A stretch of 39,183 nucleotides of DNA from Akkermansiaceae bacterium (lineage in GTDB: Bacteria; Verrucomicrobiota; Verrucomicrobiia; Verrucomicrobiales; Akkermansiaceae), in the NCBI GenBank assembly GCA_021733795.1, contig JAIPKB010000025.1, positions 1 through 39,183 on the forward strand. Reading direction: 5' to 3'. Position numbers and translations under genes: made by a program. The notes beneath the pieces were generated by a model. That model searched no databases. It had not been told where the DNA came from and saw nothing but the letters and a program-made list of their open reading frames with translations. Shown here piece after piece: positions 8,609-21,436 of the stretch; within the stretch, counting starts at the first letter, position 1; each line of letters opens with the position of its first letter.

Positions 8609-8669
8609 GCACGGCCCCGACAGGGGTCAATGGGTTGCTGGGATTTGGGGCCTCTCCGATAAGATTTTG

Positions 8670-8749
8670 CCACTGACACACTGATCACCACTGAAAACAC
8701 TGAACATATTGAAATTCAGTTCCCTCAGTGGTCCTCAGTGTATCAGTGG
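8670..8749. repeat. Long CCACTGA-phrase inverted repeat
   Basis: The left arm (8670-8695) and the reverse complement of the right arm (8724-8749) match at 23 of 26 positions. Each arm is itself built from degenerate repeats of CACTGA. An inner stem CTGAA/TTCAG may extend it. No terminal repeats or target duplication were found around it. Confidence 0.75.
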
Positions 8750-8871
8750 TTGATGCCCCCGCAATGTCCTCCAACTCCGATTTGGAAGATTGTCGCTTTG
8801 CCCTGCAATTCAATCGTTTGCAGATTTCCATAAATCCGCCGTGCCCGCCCGCAGCGGAAAAACCTAATTTC

Positions 8872-8899
8872 TTGCATAAACCGCAGCCGCCACCATATT
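8872..8899 (+). promoter_or_regulatory. Candidate promoter for the PFOR gene
   Basis: TTGCAT (8872-8877) and CATATT (8894-8899) are separated by 16 nt and lie about 40 nt before the ATG at 8941. Both boxes match the sigma-70 consensus only partly. Confidence 0.3.
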
Positions 8900-8940
8900 G
8901 CGCGGACAAACTCCAACCTCCTGCCAGATTTCTTTTCCCT

Positions 8941-13671
<4,731 letters not shown>

Positions 13672-13712
13672 CAACCGCAGGTGCCCGGCACCGCCGGGGC
13701 CGCATAAGGAGA

Positions 13713-13730
13713 GTGGACATTCCTGTCCAC
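13713..13730. repeat. GTGGACA/TGTCCAC hairpin
   Basis: A perfect 7-bp stem with loop TTCC. A sister hairpin with GCGGACA/TGTCCGC and loop TCC is at 25397-25413. Confidence 0.6.
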
Positions 13731-13910
13731 CAGCCAATGAGGCGGGAAAGAAGCACCCAAGAGCAGCCCGACAGAGCCTGCTTGGGCTCTCCTTTCGCCC
13801 TCGTCCCAAAGGGAGTTGGCGGGCACGATCCGGGCTTCCGCTTCTATCCGACGTATGAGGCACTCATCGCCGGATCGATGAGCCCCGGAGAGCGGTGACA
13901 ATCGGTGAGC

Positions 13911-13944
13911 GTGATCCGTGGCGGCGGTTTCCAACCGCCATGCC
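13911..13944 (+). repeat. GGCGGTT hairpin repeat, copy 1
   Basis: A 34-nt unit containing the 7-bp stem GGCGGTT/AACCGCC with loop TCC (13923-13939). It is identical over all 34 nt to copy 2 at 15568-15601. Confidence 0.85.
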
Positions 13945-14093
13945 CAATCGAAACGCGGAGGAAGAGGGGCACAGACATCAGTCCCATTCAGGATAAGGAT
14001 AGATGCCCAGATATCGCTCTGAGATGGCTCATTTCCCTGCAAATAGCACTTGGCAGCACACCGAACTTCGGCTATCCTCCACAGCTGACGGCG

Positions 14094-14657
14094 GTGAGCA
14101 ATCCGATTCCAGACTTCGACCACAACCTGGTCTTGCCGCCCCATGTGGGGAGTCCCGCGAACAGGAACCAGCTTTCGCCGTATCCATGCACCACCATTGA
14201 TCTCTGCGAAAAACTCGGAAACAGCCTCGAGCGGCGTGCGATTCTGGGCAACTTCCTCGACTTCAGGGAGCGCCTCCGCAGCACAGGGCTGACCAACGGC
14301 TTCCAATGGCTGGACGGCAGCTTTCTCGAAGACGTGGAAACCCGATTGGGCCGTCCCCCGGCGGATCTTGATGTGGTCACCGTCTATTGGGGCTATGACA
14401 TGACTTTCCAAAGCACTGTGCTCGCCGCATTCCCCGAGTTCGCAAGCCCCCGCCTGGCAAAGGAAGCCTTTTCAATCGACCATTACCCGTTCGATGCCGG
14501 CTTCGCGCCGGAACGAACAGTCGAGTTCTCGCGCTATTGGGCCTTGCTCTTTTCCCACAACCGCCTTGGTGTTTGGAAGGGAATGTTGAAAATTGACTTG
14601 GACACCCCTGTGGACGACACTGCCGCACGCAACCTCATCACCCCAGCCGCGCCATGA
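14094..14657 (+). CDS. DUF6932-like, nucleotidyltransferase-like protein
   Basis: A 187-aa protein resembling the DUF6932 family, which typically begins with IPxFDxxGVLPPG. I start at the GTG at 14094 because IPDFDHNLVLPPH follows within five codons; the in-frame DNA further upstream translates a hairpin repeat. GS (75-76) in WLDGSFLE and Asp91/Asp93 in PADLDVV fit the hG[GS]...DhD pattern of nucleotidyltransferase folds, although the usual spacing and third acidic residue are not proven. The stop overlaps the next start by 4 nt, so the two are probably co-translated. The fold and the possibility of a toxin or defence role are inferred; no activity is known. Confidence 0.6.
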   Translation: MSNPIPDFDHNLVLPPHVGSPANRNQLSPYPCTTIDLCEKLGNSLERRAILGNFLDFRERLRSTGLTNGFQWLDGSFLEDVETRLGRPPADLDVVTVYWGYDMTFQSTVLAAFPEFASPRLAKEAFSIDHYPFDAGFAPERTVEFSRYWALLFSHNRLGVWKGMLKIDLDTPVDDTAARNLITPAAP

Positions 14658-15571
14658 CGACCCGAACCCAACGAGATGCACTCAGGGCACAACTCCTCGA
14701 CACCCGTCGAATGAAGGAGTTGGCCGGGGATCATCCGCTGATGTCGCTGGCATTCCGTGAGCGCGAGCAGGATCTGGAAGGTTTCATCGAGGCACTTCCC
14801 TTAGGCAACAAGGAGGCCAGAACCGTCCTGTTTTTCTCGGGTGAACCGGTCCAGGGTTCCATCGGGATTGACGCCAGCTTTGCCAGTCGTGTGCTGGAGC
14901 CTTTCCAAAACATGGTCATGGCTGATTTCGCCGACCGCTGTCACGGCGTGGTCGGCACCCGTGGCCGGCGTGCCGGCGAAGTCGATTCCAGGCTCTTGCT
15001 CACCGCGTTGCCTCGCGGCTCGTTCGGGCTGGAATTGACGCGGGCGGATAGCGAAGATCTGTTTGAGGAAGACCAGTTGGCGGACACCCTCGCCCATGTG
15101 GCAAAGCTGGTGGAGTCCTCCGCCGCCGGCGACGAGGACTTTGCCGCCGAACTCAATGAAACCGCCCCGCGCGTGATCCGCAACCTCCGCTCATTCCTCG
15201 AAGTAGTTTCCAAAGCCAAAGCCGGTCTCCGCCTCGAAACCGGGGACTATTGCTGCACCATGGACCCGATTCGGGCCGGCGAGGCCTACGAGCGAGTGGC
15301 CGCCACGGTCACGGATACCAACGAAATCCAAATACCGGGAGTCTTCAAAGGCATGTTGCTGGAGTCCTGGCGTTTTGATTTTGTCACCCGCGACGGCCAC
15401 AAGATCAGCGGCAAAATCGACGACGAACTCGCGCCCGGGCGGGCAGCCGAACTCAACCGCAAATTTTTCGACCTCCCCGCCCTCGCCACCCTCGACAAAA
15501 CCACCGTGTTGTTCAAGAACGGCAGGGAGCGCACCACCTTCACCCTCAAGGGGCTGGCGGCTGCGGAGTGA
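14654..15571 (+). CDS. Unknown partner protein of the DUF6932-like gene
   Basis: A 305-aa protein I do not recognise. It has no signal peptide or membrane segment, so it is probably cytosolic. The central part is acidic and helical (SEDLFEEDQLADTLAHVAKLVES). The C-terminal 100 residues look like a small beta domain (GMLLESWRFDFVTRDGHKISGKI, then TVLFKNGRERTTFTLKGL). The ATG overlaps the previous stop (ATGA), so translational coupling is likely. The stop codon lies inside the second GGCGGTT repeat. As the obligate-looking partner of a nucleotidyltransferase-like gene it could be an antitoxin, a regulator or the effector of a two-gene unit; none of these is shown by the sequence. Confidence 0.6.
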   Translation: MTTRTQRDALRAQLLDTRRMKELAGDHPLMSLAFREREQDLEGFIEALPLGNKEARTVLFFSGEPVQGSIGIDASFASRVLEPFQNMVMADFADRCHGVVGTRGRRAGEVDSRLLLTALPRGSFGLELTRADSEDLFEEDQLADTLAHVAKLVESSAAGDEDFAAELNETAPRVIRNLRSFLEVVSKAKAGLRLETGDYCCTMDPIRAGEAYERVAATVTDTNEIQIPGVFKGMLLESWRFDFVTRDGHKISGKIDDELAPGRAAELNRKFFDLPALATLDKTTVLFKNGRERTTFTLKGLAAAE

Positions 15572-15601
15572 TCCGTGGCGGCGGTTTCCAACCGCCATGC
15601 C
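15568..15601 (+). repeat. GGCGGTT hairpin repeat, copy 2
   Basis: Identical over 34 nt to copy 1. It begins at the stop codon of the preceding gene and contains the hairpin GGCGGTT-TCC-AACCGCC, so it may also act as the 3' end of that transcript. Confidence 0.85.
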
Positions 15602-15775
15602 TGATAAAAACGCCGGGGGGCGCTGGGAAAGACGCGGAGGAAGACTCGTCAAAGGGATGTTTGGGAGGAAGTGGTTAGGAAACATCGACACCGCACTCGA
15701 TCTACAGCCACATTCTCCTCGACGCGGTGCTATGAACCCGCCAGCCTGTGTCCGACCACCACTAACCCAACGACC

Positions 15776-16528
15776 ATGCTTCCGCTCAAATACCGCACTG
15801 ACCCCGATCTTGAGTTTCTCCAATTCTGCGAGCCCCAGGATTTGAACGATCTCGTGGACATCCTAACGACCGACAAGGGCGAATCGCGTAGGACAGAGTA
15901 CTTGACCGGAGATGAACGCTTTATCAAGCACCAGAACGATCCTTCCAAAGCGTGGGAATTGATCGCCGCAGAATTCCAGAGGTTTGGGGCCGATTCCGTT
16001 GCCACGATTATCAGAGGGGGGAAAGGGGTCGTCTATCGCGATATCTTGATCGACGTATGCAGCCACCTGAAAATCAAGGCGACGAAAACTGAAGACATTA
16101 TGGCTATCGAGGCCCGCCTGCTACAGAAGGTGCTTGCCGACACTTGGGAAAAGATGAGCGATGAGGAGCGGGCTGCTTTTGCGAAGGAGGCTGGAGCAGC
16201 CGCAGGCTTCGATCCTCTGAAGATGGCCCCGGCGGCGATTTTCGCGGCACTCCAAGCAGCTATTCAGGCCGGTGGCTTTGCCGCTTACCAGATGGCGGTG
16301 ATCATCGCGAATGGAGCAGCTCGGTTGGTCTTGAACAGAGGACTGGCCTTCGCGGCGAATGCTGGGCTTGTAAGGGCTATGGCGGTTTTTGCCGGTCCGG
16401 TTGGTTGGACGATTTCCGGCCTTCTTGCCCTTCCAATGTTTACCGGGCCAGCCTTCCGAGTCACGATTCCGGCGACACTGATGATTGCCTGCCTCCGCCG
16501 CAAACACCTCAACCGAGATTTTCTGTGA
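15776..16528 (+). CDS. YaaW/UPF0174 family protein (DUF3944 N-terminus)
   Basis: A 250-aa relative of E. coli YaaW. I start at the ATG at 15776, where the family opening (YRTDPDLEFLQFCEPQDLNDLV) begins; the frame upstream is unrelated. Family features include WELIAAEFQRFGADSVA, the conserved YRDILIDVCSHLKIKA and the closing FRVTIPATLMIACLRR. The region about residues 140-230 is rich in Ala and hydrophobic residues (including GPVGWTISGLLALP) and could insert into or associate with membrane. YaaW function is unknown. The stop codon overlaps the next gene's GTG by 4 nt, so the two probably form one unit; GGCGGTT repeats lie on both sides of the pair. Confidence 0.8.
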   Translation: MLPLKYRTDPDLEFLQFCEPQDLNDLVDILTTDKGESRRTEYLTGDERFIKHQNDPSKAWELIAAEFQRFGADSVATIIRGGKGVVYRDILIDVCSHLKIKATKTEDIMAIEARLLQKVLADTWEKMSDEERAAFAKEAGAAAGFDPLKMAPAAIFAALQAAIQAGGFAAYQMAVIIANGAARLVLNRGLAFAANAGLVRAMAVFAGPVGWTISGLLALPMFTGPAFRVTIPATLMIACLRRKHLNRDFL

Positions 16529-17418
16529 ATCCATTTTCATCAGCGAGTCAGTTGTTTGCGATTGATTGGTCGCAAGTGAGTCCGGCCGTCTGCGAGGCAC
16601 TGTTTTCCGGAAAGGCCGGGATCATCAATGGCGTGGCGCGGGCCAGGACCGACGGCTATAAAATCCTCCAACACATGCCATTCCGTCCGGTTTCAATCGA
16701 CGGTCTCAACGATTTGTCCAGCGCAGCGCGCGGCGTGCAGAATTTCCCGGCGGTTCTTTCTGGAATCGCTCCGGCTTCCTTGCAATGTGCCATGGCCTTG
16801 TCCACTGCAGTTACCGTCGGAACAGTCGTTTTATGCACGGCCTATCTGGCGGAAAAGCTGAGGGAGTTGGATGGAAAAATCGACCGTTTGCACGCGGAAA
16901 TCCGGAATCAGAATCTCATCTATTACGCGGCGAGGGCATCCGCTTACTTTGGCGCCGTTGAAGCGGTGCGTGAAATCATTGCCCAGCCGCTGTTGGTGGA
17001 GGAAAACCCGGATTTAGTAACTCAAGCGATCTCCCGCCTGGCGGGCCAACGGCATGAGACATTGGCGTTTCTCAATCATCAATATCGAACTTTCCACCAA
17101 CTTACGCCGGAGCACTTAGAGGTCGGGATGGACTTTTTCCATGCCACGCTCGATTTCCTTCCCAAAGCGGTCTTCGTTGAAAGCCAGGCGGCATACAAGC
17201 TTGATCGGTTTCAGCTTGGCGACCAAATCCGGCGTTCGGGCCGGATTGGCTACCAGAGCTGTGCTGACAGCTATCGTGCGTGGGGCAATTCGGAATTGCG
17301 CAAGACGATTTCGGGTGTGGGCAGCCATTCCGGGCGTCTGCTTGGAGAGCGGCTTACTGACGCCAAGCGCATTCTGAACTCGGAAGAGAACAAACTTCTT
17401 TTGGATCATTCCATTTAG
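16525..17418 (+). CDS. Unknown membrane/coiled-coil partner of the YaaW-like gene
   Basis: A 297-aa protein without a family I can name. The GTG at 16525 is chosen because it overlaps the YaaW stop (GTGA) exactly; the frame stays open 40 codons upstream but only as antiparallel noise inside the YaaW gene. A hydrophobic stretch at about residues 95-122 (SLQCAMALSTAVTVGTVVL) can form one membrane helix and is followed directly by a short coiled coil (EKLRELDGKIDRLHAEI). The rest is helical and soluble-looking. With YaaW this suggests a membrane-linked two-component unit. Function is unknown; a stress or phage-defence role is only a guess from the neighbourhood. Confidence 0.6.
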   Translation: MNPFSSASQLFAIDWSQVSPAVCEALFSGKAGIINGVARARTDGYKILQHMPFRPVSIDGLNDLSSAARGVQNFPAVLSGIAPASLQCAMALSTAVTVGTVVLCTAYLAEKLRELDGKIDRLHAEIRNQNLIYYAARASAYFGAVEAVREIIAQPLLVEENPDLVTQAISRLAGQRHETLAFLNHQYRTFHQLTPEHLEVGMDFFHATLDFLPKAVFVESQAAYKLDRFQLGDQIRRSGRIGYQSCADSYRAWGNSELRKTISGVGSHSGRLLGERLTDAKRILNSEENKLLLDHSI

Positions 17419-17430
17419 GGTATGGGTACC

Positions 17431-17498
17431 CGTGGCGGCGGTTTGCAACCGCCAGGCCAATTCAATGCAAGGCATGGCGGATGCAATCCGCCGCCACG
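17431..17498. repeat. Composite GGCGGTT double-hairpin repeat, copy 3
   Basis: Two hairpins, GGCGGTT-TGC-AACCGCC (17437-17453) and GGCGGAT-GCA-ATCCGCC (17476-17492), are enclosed by a perfect 9-bp outer stem CGTGGCGGC / GCCGCCACG (17431-17439, 17490-17498). The arrangement resembles paired REP sequences. It lies between the convergent YaaW pair and the methyltransferase remnant. Confidence 0.8.
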
Positions 17499-17506
17499 AT
17501 GCTGCC

Positions 17507-19557
17507 TCACTTCCGCTTCTTCCTGCCCTCCTTCGCCAGTGGCGCGGCGATTTGTTCGTAGAGGGTGAAGAGGAATTCGACACGCTGGCGGTCGGAGGTG
17601 AAGGCCTCCTTGCGGTAGCAGCGGTCCACGGCGCGGTCGAGGTCGGCCTGGGCCTTGGCCAGCGCGGGCGGCATCGAGATCGGATCATACAGGTCCGCCA
17701 AGGTGCTGCCGGAGAAGTGCTCGCGGGCCGCCAACACCCCGCGCGCGCATTCCTCCACCTTCGCACGCTGGGCTTCCGTCGCGTCCGTGGGCCAGGGGAA
17801 GTTGTTGTAGACGAGCTTGTTGGAATAGCGATAATCGCTCTTGATGCGGCCGCAAACGGCGCGCATCCAGGCCATGTGCATTCCCGAACAGAGGATTCCC
17901 AAATGATAGTGAGTGGCACCGGGGACCGCCGTGCAACTGTCGCTGATAATCACATCCGGCCCGAAGTAGCCAAAGGGAACGTAACGCCGGTTCTCCGATG
18001 AATGCCGGGGGATGAGAATGTAGGGTTCGGCGGGTTGGCGGATTTGGTCAAAGAGGGTTGGTCTATCTGCCATGCGCCGGGTTGACTCCTTGGGGCTCGC
18101 CTGACGAAATTGGCGCACTGCCTCAATGCGCTGTCTGAGCCCCTCGTTATCCCTGATCAAATGGGGAGGTGCGTCCAGTAGCCAGAGCACCCAGCGGTCG
18201 GCACCATTGATATACTGGTCAGCGCTCAAAAGTGGACGGACATACGGGGCAACCGCCGGGTTGTTTTGAACGAAGGAATCCTTGGCGGCCGCTTCGATGA
18301 TTAGGTTGCCGCCGTCCGCAGGTTTGTTGCCATTGACGATCAGCGGCACGTCGCAAAGCGGAGCCCGCCGGATGGGAAGCACGGTATCCGAACCTCCGAC
18401 AAGATAAGGAGAAATGTTGGGGACCTCCGCCACCGTCGGTTCTTCCTGGCCAAAGGAATATTCGAAAATACGTTTCACAGAGACATCAAAATTAGCGAAG
18501 CCAATGACGACACAATGAACATGAGCCTTGCCGCGCGCTTCGCTTTCCCATTTGAATGACTGGTGTGCAAAGTGGATTTTGGTCCCGAATCTCCGGAACA
18601 TCTCCTGCCAAAAGACCGCAGCCTGTTCACCCTGGCAAACGGAGTTGGTGGAAACGAAGGCGGCGACGATCCGCTGTCCTTCAGCATATTCGGACGCCAA
18701 CGCATACCAACCGGTGACCAAGTCGAGAAATCCGGTTCCCGACACATTCCGCCAAACCCTATCAAGGTCTTCACCTTGTTCTCCGGTCATCAGGTGCTTT
18801 CCCACGAACGGCGGATTCCCCAGAATGTATGAGCATTTTTCCGGCAGCAGGACGGTTTTCCAATCGGTGCGCAGGGCGTTGGCGCAGAGGATGTGGGGGG
18901 ACTTTTTCAGCGGAATCCGCTGGTAGAGCTGGCCGAAGGCTTCGGAGAGGGCGATGTTGGCTTGGTGGTCGGCGAGCCAGAGGGCGACCTCGGCGATGCG
19001 GGCGGGGAATTCCTCGATCTCGATCCCATACATTTGATCAACATCGATCAGGGACAGCGAAGTGACATCGAAGGCGAATTCGTGTTGGGTTTCGCGGAGG
19101 GCGTTGCGGTGGAGTTCGAGCAGGATTTCCAGTTCGAGGGCGCGGAGTTCGCGGTAGGTGATGACTGTCGTTGAAATCCTGCTGGTTGAAGATGCCGGTA
19201 TCATCGGCGAAGAGGCAGAACAGCAGGCGGACTAACAACACGCGCAGGTCGTGGCCGGAGAAACCGCCGGCCAGCAGCGCGTCGTGGATGCCGGCCATGA
19301 GTTCGGCTGCCTTGATGTTGGCCGGCGGTTTTGTGTTCGACGAGGACGCGCCCCGGCCAGAACAGGTCGATGTAGCCCCAATTGCCGGAGAGTTTCCGGA
19401 CCGGTTCCTCGAAGGCGGCGACGGTGCGGCGCTTGATGCCGAAGACCTCGAAGAACTCGTTCCAGAAGGTCTGGCGCTCGGATTTCTCCGAGGTGGTGCC
19501 TTTCCAATCGCGGGAGAAGGCGATGGAGCGGTGTTTGATCTCGTTCCAAGACAGCAT
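17507..19557 (-). pseudogene. Decayed MmeI-like type IIG restriction-methyltransferase
   Basis: Three minus-strand fragments in three frames together make an MmeI/YeeA-type enzyme that would cut and methylate DNA. Fragment 1 (19557 to about 19328) has the nuclease motif IDLFWPGRVLVEHK (D...ExK). Fragment 2 (about 19325-19160) reads NIKAAELMAGIHDALL...LLFCLFADDTGIF. Fragment 3 (about 19168-17507) resumes at VITYRELRALELEIL, keeps the catalytic NPPF motif in ILGNPPFVG, and carries the target-recognition and C-terminal parts. Between fragments 1 and 2 about 60 residues are gone; between 2 and 3 about 180, including the SAM-binding DPACGxGNF motif. With both deletions and frame changes the gene cannot make a working enzyme. 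The sizes of the losses are estimated from family knowledge. Confidence 0.85.
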
Positions 19558-19720
19558 GAGGATGGAGTGAAACTAGCAAAACCCGCAGACACCCGCAAGA
19601 GCGAACTCACCCCACGGCGGATTTATGGAAATCTGCAAACGATTGCATTGCAGGGTAAAGCGACTTCATCGCCGCCGAACTCGCCGCGCTGCCTTGACTT
19701 GACGCGAACGCCCCCCCGGC

Positions 19721-19751
19721 GGCGGTTTTTCGATGTCGGCGGTTTTTCGAT
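19721..19751 (+). repeat. Tandem 17-nt duplication
   Basis: GGCGGTTTTTCGAT occurs at 19721-19734 and again at 19738-19751, so a 17-nt unit is duplicated. It overlaps an alternative ATG start (19733) of the CAP-domain gene. Confidence 0.75.
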
Positions 19752-19789
19752 TGCGCAACCAGACACCAGCAGCTAGCTTCCGCGCAGCA

Positions 19790-20797
19790 GTGAAACAGAT
19801 TATATTTTCCCTTTTTGGGATGTCGATGCTCCCGCTGGCGGCCGCGCCGACCGCGGCTGACGAGATTCTGGCGGCGTTTCAAACCACCATGGAGGAGGGC
19901 GGCGACCTCGGGAAGGTGTTGACATCCGTGGAGGAGCTGCCGGGAGCCGAACAAAAGCGATTGATCGCCGAAATCGAGAAGCTCTGGCCGCGGCTGAGAG
20001 ATGGCTATCTGGCCGAACTGGGCCGCACGGCGGCAGCTCAATCGGGCAGAAAGGGAGACAAACGCCAGGAGATCGGCAAACACCGCGCGGAGTTCATGAA
20101 CGTCTATCGCATGGATGAGGCGGCCATGAAGCCCCTGCTCAAGACCGTGAGCATGCCGGCGGTGGAGGCCTTGCGCCAGTTGCTGGCTCCGGATCCGGCG
20201 CGGTTGCTCGAGGCGGGTGGACCCAAACTCAAGGCCCAGCGCAAAATCGTGCGGGCGCTGGCCGAACTGCGGGACGGCACGCTCGACGCAGCGCTCTCCA
20301 CCATCCCGACCGACTCGCTCACCCGCCTGGAGGCCGGCGAAAAAGTAGCGGCCGAAGCCGCCTGCGGGTTCGAGCGTGGCGATTTGAAGGTCCTGGCGCA
20401 GAACCGGAAAATCACCAGGGATGAGCAGGTGCCGGAGGCGGAGGCCCGCGGGATTGAGGAATCCAACGAATGGCGGATGCTGGTGGGACTCAACGCGCTG
20501 GTGATCGACCCGAAGCTCTGTGGTGCGGCCCGCGATCATTCCAAGGACATGCAGGAAAAGGGCTTTTTCGCCCATGATTCGCCGGTCCCAGGCAAGAAAA
20601 CCCCGTGGGACCGGGCAAAAAATTTCGGAACTTCCGCCTCAGGGGAGAACATTTTCATGGGCAGCGGCGATCCCCACGGTGCCAACCAGGGCTGGTTCTA
20701 CTCACCGGGACACCACAAAAACATGTTCAACCCAGGCCAACTCCGCATCGGCCTGGGCAACGCCGGCAGCCACTGGACCCAGATGTTCGGCCGCTGA
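19790..20797 (+). CDS. Secreted CAP-domain (SCP/PR-1-like) protein
   Basis: A 335-aa exported protein. I prefer the GTG at 19790, which gives a compact Sec signal peptide (KQIIFSLFGMSMLPLAAAP); an ATG at 19733 is in frame but adds an odd N-terminal extension across a duplicated sequence. Residues about 25-215 are helical and unfamiliar. The C-terminal CAP domain is clear: HSKDMQEKGFFAHDSP, then SGENIF, then GWFYSPGHHKNMFN, which supply the His/Glu/Glu/His cleft of the family. Bacterial CAP proteins are extracellular or periplasmic, and their ligands are mostly unknown. It ends 9 nt before a convergent small gene. Confidence 0.85.
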   Translation: MKQIIFSLFGMSMLPLAAAPTAADEILAAFQTTMEEGGDLGKVLTSVEELPGAEQKRLIAEIEKLWPRLRDGYLAELGRTAAAQSGRKGDKRQEIGKHRAEFMNVYRMDEAAMKPLLKTVSMPAVEALRQLLAPDPARLLEAGGPKLKAQRKIVRALAELRDGTLDAALSTIPTDSLTRLEAGEKVAAEAACGFERGDLKVLAQNRKITRDEQVPEAEARGIEESNEWRMLVGLNALVIDPKLCGAARDHSKDMQEKGFFAHDSPVPGKKTPWDRAKNFGTSASGENIFMGSGDPHGANQGWFYSPGHHKNMFNPGQLRIGLGNAGSHWTQMFGR

Positions 20798-20805
20798 GTC
20801 CTGCC

Positions 20806-21072
20806 TCAACGAGGCTCCGGTGATGGCTCATCGCCGAGCATCCGGTCGATTTCAGCAACCCGCTCCCAAGGACAGCGGCGGCGTTGGTATTTGCGCCAAA
20901 CGATGTCCCGCAGCGCCCGCCAGATATCCTCGGTGATCTCCCCGGGTTCCATCCTGACCCAGTCCGGATCGCTCTTGAGCGTGGTGAGCACGGTCCAACG
21001 CTCTCCGTGGTGGGAGGCGCGGTAGTATCGGATTCCGGCTTCGGTGCGCTCGCGCCATTCGTGGCTTTCCAT
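20806..21072 (-). CDS. Small conserved hypothetical protein
   Basis: An 88-aa protein, starting at the ATG at 21072 (MESHEWRERTEAG). It has a compact N-terminal part (GIRYYRASHHGERWTVLTTL) and a very basic conserved-looking segment, LRDIVWRKYQRRRCPWERV, followed by an IDRML stretch. From memory, similar short proteins with a WRKYQRRR core occur in Verrucomicrobia, usually as stand-alone genes; their role is not known. The basic segment could bind nucleic acid, but this is only suggested by charge. An in-frame start 32 codons further up lies in a repeat and is unlikely. Confidence 0.65.
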   Translation of the reverse strand: MESHEWRERTEAGIRYYRASHHGERWTVLTTLKSDPDWVRMEPGEITEDIWRALRDIVWRKYQRRRCPWERVAEIDRMLGDEPSPEPR

Positions 21073-21149
21073 GCGCCGAGCCTGACCCCGAACACCGCCT
21101 GAGGCAACCGCGAATGTGCCGCCACCACGATTCGCAGGAATCTTCAGGG

Positions 21150-21328
21150 AACCGCGAATCGACACCAATGTGCACGAATATGAATTTGAAGTGCTTCAAG
21201 TTGTGCCAGAATCCGTGGCTGGCGCGTCTCGCGACAGGCCGTCTCAAGGGGCGTCCCCGCCCCTTGAATCTCCGGTTTCCCGCCGGCCCCGTGCGAAAAT
21301 TCGTGTTCATTCGCGTCCATTCGTGGTT
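21150..21328. repeat. CGAATG-phrase long inverted repeat
   Basis: The arm at 21150-21179 matches the reverse complement of 21299-21328 at about 24 of 30 positions; weaker matching continues outwards on both sides. The arms consist of iterated CGAAT motifs (ATTCGTG, ATTCGCG, ATTCGTGG). The loop of about 120 nt carries two further hairpins. Confidence 0.7.
21214..21266. repeat. GCGCG hairpin repeat and CAAGGGGCG hairpin
   Basis: The 32 nt at 21214-21245 match 25419-25450 at 30 positions. The second part is a perfect 9-bp hairpin, CAAGGGGCG-TCCC-CGCCCCTTG (21245-21266). Confidence 0.75.
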
Positions 21329-21436
21329 TGAATTCTTGCCACTTGGTCCAGCCAGCTCAGGTGTTCTGACGTCGCGGACCTGATCCCTGAGCGGAGTCCG
21401 CTTGCGGTCGGCAGGCACCTGTGCTACATCAACCCC

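Larger units (their letters stand above)
8536..8940. other. Intergenic region between divergent Roco and PFOR genes
   Basis: No gene is supported here. It holds a hairpin with a T run pointing rightwards (8587-8608), a long imperfect inverted repeat (8670-8749) and a candidate promoter for the oxidoreductase gene. The reading frame of the oxidoreductase is open through 8728, but those 71 codons translate the inverted repeat and have no family resemblance. Confidence 0.6.
13672..14093. other. Intergenic hairpin-rich stretch
   Basis: I see no gene here. It contains a GTGGACA/TGTCCAC hairpin (13713-13730) and the first copy of the GGCGGTT repeat (13911-13944). An open frame from 13905 joins the next gene, but its first codons (IRGGGFQPP) simply translate the repeat. 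Confidence 0.6.
21073..21436. other. Intergenic repeat mosaic
   Basis: No gene is supported in this 364-nt stretch. It consists mainly of the CGAATG-phrase inverted repeat with two hairpins in its loop, followed by the leader of the acetyltransferase gene. Confidence 0.6.

Noticed and set aside
8728..8940. 71-codon N-terminal extension of the oxidoreductase
   Set aside because: It translates part of the CCACTGA inverted repeat and lacks family similarity; a good ATG lies at 8941.
19038..19610. A 190-codon minus-strand frame as a separate gene
   Set aside because: Only its middle matches the MmeI family; its ends are out of frame with neighbours, so it is one fragment of the decayed gene.
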